From contig OY757904.1 of NCBI GenBank assembly GCA_963585895.1, positions 25,356,292 through 25,420,291 on the forward strand: 64,000 bases of DNA. Reading direction: 5' to 3'. A program made the translations under genes and the position numbers. Below the pieces are notes generated by a model, which was not told the DNA's origin, did not search any database, and saw only the letters and a program-made list of their open reading frames with translations. Origin of the DNA: Sepioteuthis lessoniana. Its lineage: Eukaryota > Mollusca > Cephalopoda > Myopsida > Loliginidae. This document shows, in pieces, positions 33,246 to 42,433 of this stretch (position 1 is the stretch's first letter; the number at the start of each line of letters is the position of its first letter).

Positions 33246-33870
33246 AATATTTATTAGAGGAAAATATATCTCATAAAAATCTGTAATCATATGATTTCAT
33301 TTTTATTATCAGGAACTGGGAATTACATTTTCCAGACTTCTGATGTATGCCACTCATAATATCATTAACAGTGTAATGTGCACTTAATAAGAAATATGTT
33401 TCTGTAGTAAAAATACTTATAATATATCTGCAATTATCCATAAGTTTGGTGTATCATTAAATCTAAAAATCAAAAATCTATCTTCGTCAGTCAAAATTAA
33501 AACTAAAGCTTACCCATATTTTGCCACTAAGAGTTAGTGGATTCAAAAACTAGCTTCTCAACACCATCTCACAAGGAGTCCAGAATTAGAAGAAGAGATG
33601 TTTGATATAATCCGGCTGAACCAAAAATATCTGTCCTTAATTTCGTGGCAATAATCATGTTTTATCTGAAAAGTAGTTCATGGTGAGTTAGCATCTTAAA
33701 GACTGAATATAAAGAATACTAAAAAAACATTTATGTATTCATTACCCATAAAAAAGATTATCCTCGCAAAAATATATCCCGGAAAGTAGTACTTACCGTC
33801 AAAATAATGCATAAAACGTCTCTGTCCGTTGAAATCAAAATGTTATTTTGTTTTTAATTATATTTAATCC
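33246..33870. other. No recognised feature
   Basis: AT-rich DNA up to the left inverted repeat of the Penelope-like element. Confidence 0.5.
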
Positions 33871-33932
33871 ATGGAAAATATTCTGCAACCTTAGGTTTCA
33901 TGAAGTTTAAAAATGTTTTCACAATTTTCACT
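33871..33932 (+). repeat. Left inverted repeat of the Penelope-like element
   Basis: ATGGAAAATATTCTGC, CCTTAGG, TTTCATGAA and TTTAAAAATG match the reverse complement of 35965-36027 (about four of five bases over 60). Confidence 0.75.
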
Positions 33933-34071
33933 AAAAAATACACAACTCAAATAAGATATTAGTATTCGCTGACAAAACAATCAATTTATATTCTACAAAC
34001 GTCGCCAAATACAAAAAAAACTGACACCAAACAAAATAACGTAAACATACAAAAAAGCACCTGAAATCACT

Positions 34072-34314
34072 ATGAACAGTATAAATAAGGAAGCCAAGGA
34101 AATAGCCTCTAAATTAAACATAGAACACAAAATAAACTCCATAGCTGAGCCACTAGCATTCATAATAATCAAAGACTACCAACCAAACTTCACTACCAAT
34201 CCTACATATCGATTAATCAACCTCTCAAAATCTGAAATAGGAATAATCAGCACGCACATACTGGATAATATAAACTCACAACTCACAAACAAACTACAAC
34301 TTAACCTAATCTAA
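34072..34314 (+). pseudogene. Penelope-like RT, N-terminal region
   Basis: 80-codon frame. KDYQPNFTTNPTYRLINLSK, then SEIGIISTHILDNINSQL, matches my memory of the first conserved RT block in a widespread family of Penelope-like RTs (usual form K-D-H-K-x-N-F ... C-R-L-I-N-P-S-K-x-E-I-G). The codons after SQL lead to a stop where the D-containing fingers/palm should begin. The protein ends there, far short of a complete RT. Family identification is from the pattern and from the endonuclease part downstream. Confidence 0.7.
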
Positions 34315-34364
34315 TATAGGTAGGGACTTCCTAAACTTAATCTCTAAACACCTCCCCAATAATA

Positions 34365-34910
34365 GCCAAAATCTTCAATAAAAACAACATCAAGATTAGC
34401 TACAGTTTTACAAACAACATGGCACTGATAAAAAAAAACAAAAAAACAAAAAATCGTATCCACCAACAGTACACTACAACCCTCGAACCAATGCAATTGT
34501 AGGGTCAAAAGCACATGCCCCCTACCAAATAAATTCCTATGAAGAAACATCATATATAAAGCCACAGTAAAAACAAACAACACCGTCAAACCAACGGAGG
34601 GCACCATAAAACAAAGACTCCCCATCCATAATCTTTCTTTCAAATATAGGAAGTAAGCATCCAATACCTCCTTATCCTCGTATATATCGCAACTAAAAGA
34701 CACAAACCCTTCTTCCACAATCATCTAGGAGATACTGAAACAAGCACTCGCCAACAACAAAACATAAAAAAATGCCTTCTTTGTCTCCACGACAAATCAG
34801 TCATCATCACATATCCATCACAAAACACCCTAGTAAATAAAAAATCTGAAAACCTTTCAAAATGTAGGCACGAGAACAAACACTTTATTTCACACTTCAA
34901 CCCACACACA
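34365..34910 (+). pseudogene. Penelope-like C-terminus: zinc region and GIY-YIG endonuclease remnant
   Basis: The first piece reads AKIFNKNNIKISYSFTNNMA, the linker that follows the RT. After a shift one frame gives CNCRVKSTCPLPNKF (34494 on; zinc-binding Cys), a stop, NIIYKATVKT (the first GIY-YIG strand), EGTIKQRLPIHNLSFKYRK, a stop and SLSSYISQLKD. The next frame gives KCLLCLHDKSVIITYPS and KCRHENKHF, the usual C-terminal block. At least four stops and two frameshifts. The Y-I-G half of the motif is lost (VKPTEG). One stop sits where a Trp is usual (TAG for TGG). Confidence 0.75.
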
Positions 34911-35269
34911 CTACCCACCTAACACCTCGTGCATATGAAAAAAAATCAAGCACCGTAAGTACCATTTTCCTCCTCCAACCATCACATCCAGGAAACATTA
35001 TATATACATGCCTCCACCATTTTAACTTTTTACGAGCATTAAAAATAGGTCCCAACACTCTAAATTAACCCTACCTACCAAATAAACTCTAAACTTTTCC
35101 ACAATAGTGTATTTACCATACATCATCAAAAAATATTTAAAAAAATATACAACTATTAAATTACAACCCAAACTTCAAACACACCATCTTGTTCTTTAAT
35201 CAATTTCTTTAAATTTTCACTGACGACACCCTACCCCTCAGTTATAATCATCTTCGTACACAAACACAT

Positions 35270-35520
35270 TAACTATTATTTAACCCCTTTATTATCTTAT
35301 TGCGCACATAACACCTATGAGACCCACAGTATATAATATTTACGCAATATTTCATTCATCTATTTATTGTAATGATACTAGTATTACAACAATACAATTT
35401 ATTCTGCACATGACTATTATTTAACACATTACCTACTATTTAACCCCTTTATTATTTTATTAGATACATACCACCTATGAGATCCATAGTAAATAATATT
35501 TACGAAATATCTAATTTATT
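35270..35520. repeat. Two-unit tandem repeat, period 160
   Basis: TATTTAACCCCTTTATTAT, ACCTATGAGA and AATAATATTTACGAAATAT occur twice, with TAACCCCTTT at 35281 and 35441. It lies in the non-coding 3' side of the Penelope-like element. Confidence 0.85.
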
Positions 35521-35964
35521 CATTATCCTTATTATTATTGTTATTATTATTATTATAAAATCCCCTCCCCTAAATATTACACCAACATGTTACAACACAA
35601 TATAACCTTACTTATACCCACTGTAATTCTTGCCTACCATACTCGCTGACAGATCAAATTCTTGTTTATTCTCCCCGACATGCTGTGATGATATTTTGTT
35701 CCATAACTACTGTTACCTGAAGAAATAATGTAACAAATTAATAATAATTGAATCCATTTCTGCTAAACCCAACACTGTACGTTCCTGGCCTGACTGAACC
35801 CAAAATCCCACATCCACACGTAACTATAACTCATACGCACATACGCACACACCCACATACACTCACAACCACACAAAAGCGAAATCCAAACGGTTTTTGT
35901 CTGTATTATGTCATATTTTCGATTTTCAATTCATTCCATCTTCTTAACTGCCTGATGAATGTTG

Positions 35965-36027
35965 TTTTATAAATTTTAAAAACTTTTATAAAATTCATGA
36001 AACCTTAGGTCGCAGGATATTTTCCAT
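35965..36027 (-). repeat. Right inverted repeat of the Penelope-like element
   Basis: Partner of 33871-33932; ends TTCATGAAACCTTAGG, TCGCAGGATATTTTCCAT, then (TA)n begins. Confidence 0.75.
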
Positions 36028-36031
36028 ATAT

Positions 36032-36067
<36 letters not shown>

Positions 36068-36080
36068 GATAGATATATAT
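36028..36080. repeat. (TA)n microsatellite
   Basis: TA dinucleotides with ACAT and GATAGATA interruptions. Confidence 0.93.
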
Positions 36081-37125
36081 ATTTCAATCATACATCTTAG
36101 ATGCATCAGGGAGGTCTTCAGTGATGCGCTGTCTTCATTGCCGATTTCGGGTTATTTCTGCATCATATCAGCTCCGACAGTAACCCCGGCTTGACTCTGA
36201 AAGAGCCAAGCCACCTCCGTGATCGCGACGTGCTACGCTCGTGCCTCTACCAAAGCAAAGAAAAAAAAATAAAAAGGCCGGACTTCGGCCGTTCTCATAG
36301 ACATCTGTCTTTTAGTAAACAGCCAATGAAAACTGGGCATTCCACACTCCTCTGCTATATAACACCATCTTTACCTCATCCGGTTTCGCCGGCTACTTCC
36401 GGAATCGGTACCGAGGTAAGATGTTATTTTAATACTCGTCCGTGTCCATGATTTACACTTCACTAGACTTACACGAATCTCCCGCCAAATCTGTCCTATA
36501 CTAATACTTCTAAACTAACATGAATTAAGCCCCTGCTCAAAACTCTTCAGTCAGTCTTTAACTCTTACCTTATACCCTCTTCGCAGAAAAAAAAAATAAT
36601 CCCGTTTATTTGGCTCACGAGATTATTTGCTACAGATTAACTCATGCTTTTTGCCAAAATTTCCCTACCCGTTTATCATTAATATATGCTCATATTACCA
36701 ATCTAATGCATATTCCGAAAAAAAAACAACAAATAAACAAAGCAAAAACGCTACTCTATTCAACTCCTTATATTCTAATTTATTACTATTTCGAACCTAT
36801 CCCCACCCTTCGTCCCATGAACGATTTGCAATTAGGTTTCGATCAATTAACTAAAACTGCTCGTGACCGCTGGCAAATAAATTATTACCTTAAATTGTAG
36901 CGGACCATAACCAGTATACGAGGAAGAAAAAGTAATAAGAATAAAAAAAAAATAAAAAATAAAATAAAAATGGATTATTAAAAAAAAAAATCCATCACCC
37001 CTCCGAACCGCCAATTATTCTCAACCCCTCCCCCTCATATTCCGACTATCCTAACTTAGTATTAACTCATTATACATTTATGGTTTGTAATGTGTCTCCT
37101 AGTTTTAATTCTTTAGGCTCCTCCA
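36081..37125. other. Mixed-composition stretch, possibly element UTR
   Basis: 36100-36440 is richer in G+C than the surroundings and holds a small hairpin (GGCCG/CGGCC, 36278-36292). 36500-36950 is C/A-rich with a 96-codon frame whose end (MNDLQLGFDQLTKTARDRW) looks protein-like but is unrecognised; it could be the 5' part of another Penelope-like element. 36950-37125 is likely the 3' UTR of the minus-strand LINE that follows. Confidence 0.4.
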
Positions 37126-38300
37126 CCGTGCTCTTTATTTCTTCCATGGCTCTGATCTCTTAAGCCAAATCCACTTTGACGCCTTCAGAACTGTGTTGGT
37201 AATGTCCTTCAGCGCTCTCACTCTAGCTGCCCCGACTATACCAATTATTGCTAGGGCTCTGCCCAAAGACTGTCCAGCAAAGACCCTGCAACCAACTTCT
37301 ACGGGGTCATAATGAATCTTCCATGACTTTTGTTGACATTGTTCGACCAGTTCTTGGTATTTATACCTCTTCCTCTCATTAGCGAGAGTAATATATTCCT
37401 CCCATGACACAGTCAGCTCCCAAATAATGCACTGCTTTGTGTTATCAGAGTGCAATATCAGGCCCGGTCTTAGCGATGTTACAGCTATGTGTCTGGGGAA
37501 CTTCAGCTGAGTCTCCAGATCCACTATCAACTGCCAATCGACCGCGGAAGATAACAGGTTCGTTTTCTCTCTCCTCTTCCTCTGTATCTTCTCTCCTGCT
37601 TTTACGAAATTGATCTGCTTCAATTTTTCCTGGTTGATGTTTACTAGCCCTCATAGCTTTAGTCACCTCATTTGCAATTACCTTGAGTACTTGATCGTAA
37701 CGTCAACGGTACCGTCCATCACCCAAAGCTTTTGGGCAACTACTAAGGATATGTTGTAAAGATCCTTTCCTAGCACATAGTTTACTATTGGGGGTCTCTA
37801 TCATCCCCCATATGTGCAGGTTCGTTGGGCTCGGTAACACATCATACACTGATTTAATGAGGAATCGAATCTCGTTGAAATCCGGCCGCCAACAATCTGA
37901 CCATATAACCCTTCCTTTCTCTTCATCCTCCCATCTTGTCAAGGCTCCTTGCTGACTCAGACCGACCATTTTGCCGTAACGCCCTTCTTCTACGCCCTCT
38001 CGGACTTCTTCTAGGATGAGATGACGTCTTTCCTTGCCTTTGGCACTGATGATATGCGTCGGGGGGAAAAATCCCAATCCCGCTCTGCCTTTAGCTATCG
38101 TCCCTAAGATATCTTTACGCCTAAGCCTCTCCTCCGCCACTTGCAACTCTCTCCTCGCACTCCACTTCCTGCTGGATCTTATATGAATTCCAGCTGCCGC
38201 TACCTTTGGATCTTCAGACTCTCTATACTGTAGCAGTTCTCTTGTCTTCGTGATTTAGAATTCTTCTATGAGACTGCTGCATGGGAGGCGCAATGCGTTG
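37126..38300 (-). pseudogene. LINE ORF C-terminal half (restriction-like-endonuclease type)
   Basis: Read on the minus strand: IRSSRKWSARRELQVAEERL, DILGTIAKGRAGLGF, LTRWEDEEKGRVIWSD, VLPSPTNLHIWGM, a zinc-knuckle-like NSKLCARKGSLQHILSSC, QINFVKAGEKIQ, LRPGLILHSDNTKQCIIWEL, TVSWEEYITLANERKRYKYQ and CQQKSWKIHYDPVEVGCRVF. This is the end of a non-LTR polyprotein that I associate with elements carrying a C-terminal restriction-like nuclease; LRPG...WEL would be its core. Breaks: the first Cys of the zinc knuckle is Ser, a TGA stands at about 37700 where Trp is expected, and a frameshift lies near 37620. The upstream end is cut by (TA)n at 38312. The RT domain is not in the window. Confidence 0.8.
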
Positions 38301-38311
38301 TTGTCCCCGTA

Positions 38312-38314
38312 GAG

Positions 38315-38357
<43 letters not shown>
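38312..38357. repeat. (TA)n microsatellite
   Basis: About 20 TA units at the broken 5' edge of the LINE. Confidence 0.96.
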
Positions 38358-38360
<3 letters not shown>

Positions 38361-38467
38361 CAAATTTAAAATAGCTCCATCCTAGATATTAAACACTCTC
38401 CATATTATTTTGCACTTGGTTCGAAACATAACCAAAAGTGGTTTACTGACGACCAACACTCACATAA

Positions 38468-38645
38468 GATATATATATAGTCATCCACAGACAGATTTGT
38501 TTCCTTCTATCAGAACTCTTCAGTGTGGCTAGACAGGCTTGATTCTCGAAGCTGGGATCGAAACCCGGTTGACTCAAACGCCAATCCAAGATTCCACCAT
38601 TCAGCCACGAGGAAACCAGCGCAAGGGAAGGACATTTAAACGGTT
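38468..38645 (-). mobile_element. SINE-E copy
   Basis: On the minus strand: head CCTCGTGGCTGAATGGTGG (A-box region), GGGTTTCGATCCCAGC (B-box), then GCCTGTCTAGCCACACTGAAG and a 3' end in (TA)n. A second copy at 48985-49142 shares the TTCAGTGTGGCTAGACA and GATCGAAACCCG blocks and also ends at a (TA)n tract. Confidence 0.72.
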
Positions 38646-38752
38646 ACGTATCAAATTGTTTTTGTTACATATATCCGATTAACGGCTACCGAGAGCTCGA
38701 TTCATATGAAGAGCCTTGCATTTCGCTAATGGCAACGCATTTACTTCTCTCG

Positions 38753-38773
38753 TTATATATATATATATATATT

Positions 38774-38812
<39 letters not shown>

Positions 38813-38862
38813 TCTGTTTTTGGGCTGCCCTCCTTTTTAGAATATATATATATATATATATA
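38753..38862. repeat. (TA)n(GT)n and (AT)n microsatellites
   Basis: TA tract at 38753-38782, GT tract to 38810, and a second AT tract at 38840-38862 bordering R56. Confidence 0.95.
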
Positions 38863-38871
38863 CTACTCATT

Positions 38872-39445
38872 AAAATATTTTGCCCAGTCGGATTGGGCTG
38901 TAGAATACACCGACTGCTTCTCTGCAGAAAGGTAAGACCCCCAATGAGTGTCCTGCATATAACACTAAACAATCTTATGGTGTGGTCCCAGTGATGCTGG
39001 GGCTTTGGGGAATGCGTAGTACACCTTCATTGCCACTGCTCCCAGGTCCACTCTGGCCAATTGAATTGTTTGACTAAACTCTATTGCTTAAAATAGAAGT
39101 GTTTTTGACAAACAAACTGTACTTACATGAAAATTGCGTACTTATGCTAAACGTATTGTTTGAAATGGAACTGTTTTTGACATTGAAACTGTACTTCCTC
39201 TAAACCGATTTGTTTAATGTAGAACAGTTTTGACATTTAACTGTGTGTAAAAAAAGTCTGTACTTATACTAACCTGAATTAGCACTGCTTGACTAAACTT
39301 AATTGCTTGACATAGAAATGCTTTTTCATAATTAAACTATAATTACATTTAAACTACATACATATTCTAAACTGAATTTATAGAGAAATATTTGTGTGAA
39401 AATAAATTTGACGTTAAATAACCTACAGAGGTTGATATGCCATAA
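38872..39445 (+). repeat. R56 repeat copy
   Basis: Core at 38878-39060 (CCAGTCGGATTGGGCTGTAG, GAATACACCGACTGC, CAATGAGTGTCCTGC, CAGTGATGCTGGGGC, AGGTCCACTCTGGCC), minisatellite at 39060-39395 (GTTTTTGACA at 39101, 39173 and about 39228), and tail TTTGACGTTAAATAACC with GTTGATATGCC at 39410-39443. Same order as 31375-31925. Confidence 0.78.
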
Positions 39446-39469
39446 AAAACAACCAACCAAACAAAATAA

Positions 39470-40740
39470 AAAGTATTTGGCAACCCTCAAAAAATAAAAT
39501 AGTTATTTTCAATGGAACAAATAAAACGCAACAATATTTTTTATCTATTATACTAAATACAAGTCCTCGTCTGTAACACTGACCTTTGTATAACGAGGTA
39601 CATTTTAAAAATTGATTTGAAGGTGTTTTTCTTCTTTAGAGCAGAGCATGAACTACAGTGGATTTTACTATTAGGGGACATCAGGAAACGGGACAAAATA
39701 AGACCAAAAATACGGCTGGTAAGTCAAAAGCAACGACTAGAGTAGAGAAAAATTTCATCAGATACATCAACTTATGTGACAAAAGGCTGACTGCTCCACA
39801 AATCATGGCACAACTGAACGAATGTCCTGCAAAATGCGTCAACATCGTCTGTGAAGAGAAGACTCAGTGAAGCTGGCCTCTAAGACGGAATTATTGTCCA
39901 GAAACCACTGTTGAGGAATCAAAACTGTTAAAAAGCTGAAGTTGCCAAAGGCACCCAAGACTCCATAATGGAACTGAAGAATGAAGTATTCTGAACTGAA
40001 GAATCAAATTTCAAAATATTTCGATCATATAGGAGGGTCTATGGGCAGGACAGAGTTAGTGAAAGAGCTTCAACCTCCTGTTTCAAACTAGCCGTAAAGA
40101 ATGGAGGAGGATCTCTAATAATGTTTGGGGCTTTTGCTAATTGCAAGTCGGGGATGTGCGCCAGGTGAAGGGAAAATTGTATAATACTGCTTATCACAGT
40201 AAACTATATAATCACGCGATACCACGTGGAACGTATCTCGTGGTTCAAGTATTTGTACTCATGTAAGGTAATGACCCTAGAAACCTCTGCTAGTGGTACA
40301 TTAAATGCCCAGAAGAAAAGCACATATTTTAACTGATGTCTTACCCAGTGCAATCAGCGAACTTAAATCCCATTGAAGCGGTGTGGGATGATCTTGACCG
40401 AAAAGTCAGAGCTAAACAACCCACAAGTGCACCTCATCTCTGGAAAATCTTGCAGGAAAGCTCAGCAGAAGTATCTTCATTCTACGTCCAGTCTTTAGTA
40501 GAAAGAAAGCGGAGATTATATGAAGCAGTGGTTGCAGCCAAATGGAGTCATTCTGATGAATTAACTATTTAAGAAGTAATTTTTGTCTGTTTTTTGTTTA
40601 ATTCGTATTCACTGTGGACCAGGAAGACTTGTATTTAGTATAATAAATAAAACCATTGCGGTGCTTAACTTGCTTCAATAAAAGTAACACTTTTTGGATG
40701 AAAAATAAACTTTGTGACTTTCCTAATACTTTTGGCTCAG
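39470..40740 (+). mobile_element. Dead Tc1-like transposon
   Basis: N-terminal frame 39658-39870 contains the DNA-binding helices: KSKATTRVEKNFIRYINL, DKRLTAPQIMAQLNE. Further decayed pieces follow: KPLL, EVFxTEESNFKIFRSYRRV (near the first catalytic D), RASTSCFKLAVKNGGGSL. The C-terminal frame 40336-40572 has SANLNPIEAVWDDLDRKVR, the third catalytic residue region. The right end carries TTTCCTAATACTTTTGGCTC, a typical Tc1 end; the left end near 39471 is only weakly similar (AAAAGTATTTGG). Many stops and shifts. Confidence 0.85.
40336..40572 (+). pseudogene. Tc1-like transposase C-terminal part
   Basis: 78-codon frame with PVQSANLNPIEAVWDDLDRK; the usual P-A-Q-S-P-D-L-N-P-I-E context has Ala for Pro and Asn for the catalytic Asp before L-N-P-I-E, so the third catalytic site reads N-L-N-P-I-E. 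The frame then continues into LVERKRRLYEAVVAAKW, the family's C-terminal helix, and stops normally. Confidence 0.86.
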
Positions 40741-40742
40741 AG

Positions 40743-40783
<41 letters not shown>

Positions 40784-40784
40784 A
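40741..40784. repeat. (AT)n(GT)n microsatellite
   Basis: Directly follows the right end of the Tc1-like element. Confidence 0.95.
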
Positions 40785-40789
40785 CGTAT

Positions 40790-41118
40790 TAATTAAATTA
40801 CCATGACTAGAAAATCCAGCACAAAATCACATTTGACATACGGAACAATGAACAGCTCTTTCGACGTTATTGGGTCTCATCAGCTGTGCATACCGCGATC
40901 TCCACCACTAGAGATTGATCGGCAACCCAAGAATGCAGAAACCGAACTTTTACCAATGGGCCACCAGTTCATGCCACACAAAAGCGATGCTAAATCAACC
41001 AGTCATAGTAAGAATGCGCAACCACATGATCTAATTTATCTTGAAAGTACGCTTTTACCTTACAGAGGACACGACCACCTCTAGGGCTACGTCTTCCCAA
41101 ATCGGTGTTATGCATCCA
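40790..41118 (-). mobile_element. SINE-C copy
   Basis: Matches 10391-10733 in the same orientation: ATTACCATGACTAGAAAATCC, GGTCTCATCAGCTGTGCATA (20 bases shown), CCGCGATCTCCACCACTAGAG (B-box complement nearby), AAATCAACCAGTCATAGTAA and CTTACAGAGGACACGACC. Confidence 0.72.
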
Positions 41119-41147
41119 CATAGACCCTAACCTCATGGGCAGGTTAA

Positions 41148-41150
<3 letters not shown>

Positions 41151-41189
<39 letters not shown>
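41151..41189. repeat. (TA)n microsatellite
   Basis: About 19 TA units. Confidence 0.95.
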
Positions 41190-41192
<3 letters not shown>

Positions 41193-41601
41193 TATACAAA
41201 GATAGAAAATACAATGTCTTCAGTAGGTGATATTATTCATTGGATTATTTGCCAAAGTTAGAATTTTCTTTGATTAGTCTTTTATCGGGAGGTTTGAGTT
41301 AATAACTGAAACTGCAACGGATGTAGAATATTGTAAAATTTTGTCATTTTCTTCTTTTCATTTAATAACTAACACGTTATGATAAAGTTCGAAAAAGCAA
41401 ATGGTTTAATGTTTGGGAAAAATCTAAAATTAATATTATACTCTAAAGACCTTATTTATTTCATTTCGATACATTTTCTTACTGTCAGATTTATTTCCAG
41501 TTTTTCACACATATATAAACTTCATCATGGTCAAGTCGTACTGTCAACGCTGATTTTCATTACCTTCTATGGCTTTTAATCCGTCTCTATCATCCATCAC
41601 T

Positions 41602-41619
41602 CCATTGGAGGTGCTCGTC
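41602..41619 (+). mobile_element. SINE-B head, part left of the LTR element
   Basis: CCATTGGAGGTGCTCGTC continues, across the LTR element, into GTGTAATGGTTATCG at 46146. Joined, they give the SINE-B head with one base different from the copy at 16985. Confidence 0.8.
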
Positions 41620-41623
41620 GTGT

Positions 41624-42433
41624 TGTTGTATACATATACATCTTCAGCATCACAACGACACAACTACAAATACAGATGCATGAAGGATAATGCAAGAAGA
41701 CTTCTTTAACAACATAGTTACCTCTCACTATATTTGTAAGGGTTCGAAAGGTTTGTTTAAGTGAGAGGATGCTGGAGATCGAACATAAGCTTCATATTTT
41801 GACCCCACTGTTATGACCGTCACGTTGTGTCTTTATTGTTCTCCTGATGTTGGGGTCTACTCCATCGGGGGGTTTTCCGAGGGTCCCCTCGGTCTGGTGT
41901 GGCCTTCCCTACCACATCTGGTCTCTACTGTCTACAACTCTGCTGGCAACTGCATCGGGGGTTTCCGAGGTCCCCCTCGGTCGGGTGTGGCCTTGCCTAC
42001 CACATCTCGTCTCTAACTCTCTGGGAGTCTGCTGGCAACTGCATCGGGGGTTTCCGAGGTCCCCCTCGTTCGGGTGTGGCCTTACCTACCACATCTGGTC
42101 TCTACTGTCTGGAAGTCTGCTGGCAACTGCTCTGGGACCCAAACTCAACTGAGTTAAATAATAACTGAACGCCCACACGATCGCCTACTGGATCTTTGAA
42201 ATCGAATGTTTAATCGTCATCAAGCGGAAATAACTGTCATGCAGTTAAGAGGTTACTCTCTTCCGGTGCATGACTGTAATGGCACAATGAGACCTTCACC
42301 TTGTCCCATATCATAAGCCTTAATCCGCCCACGCGATCTCTTTCAATTACTGGCCGTTGGAATGTGTCCCTTTCTTCAGGTGTATTACCTTGGAATTGTA
42401 TTTTTGGGCCGGGTCGAAGGTCAAAATATAACA
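41624..42433 (-). repeat. Left LTR (810 bp)
   Basis: Same length as the right LTR with about 98 per cent identity. Holds three 89-bp tandem units at 41862-42130. Confidence 0.94.
41862..42130. repeat. Three 89-bp tandem units inside the LTR
   Basis: CATCGGGGGTTTCCGAGG, GGTGTGGCCTTNCCTACC and GTCTGCTGGCAACTG recur at a period of 89-90 (CATCGGGG at 41863, 41953, 42042). The right LTR holds the same array (about 45574-45842), so the array predates this insertion. It opens overlapping frames in all three phases. Confidence 0.93.

Larger units (their letters stand above)
33871..36027 (+). mobile_element. Penelope-like element derivative bounded by inverted repeats
   Basis: About 2.16 kb between two imperfect inverted repeats of roughly 60 bp (33871-33932 and 35965-36027). 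Inside, on the plus strand, are the N-terminal reverse-transcriptase region (34072-34314), the linker after the RT, a C-x-C..C zinc-binding region and a decayed GIY-YIG endonuclease, in the order known for Penelope-like elements. The RT palm with the catalytic Asp residues is missing between 34314 and 34365, so the copy is non-autonomous. The plus strand is strikingly poor in G (for example 2 G against 18 C in 35041-35100). Inverted terminal copies are known for Penelope elements; whether these repeats are such ends is inference. Confidence 0.72.

Noticed and set aside
41813-42168. Three overlapping frames with G-G-F-x-R-x-P-S repeats, also at 45525-45880
   Set aside because: The 89-bp tandem units of the LTR are open in all phases; the frames repeat with the DNA and are copied in both LTRs.
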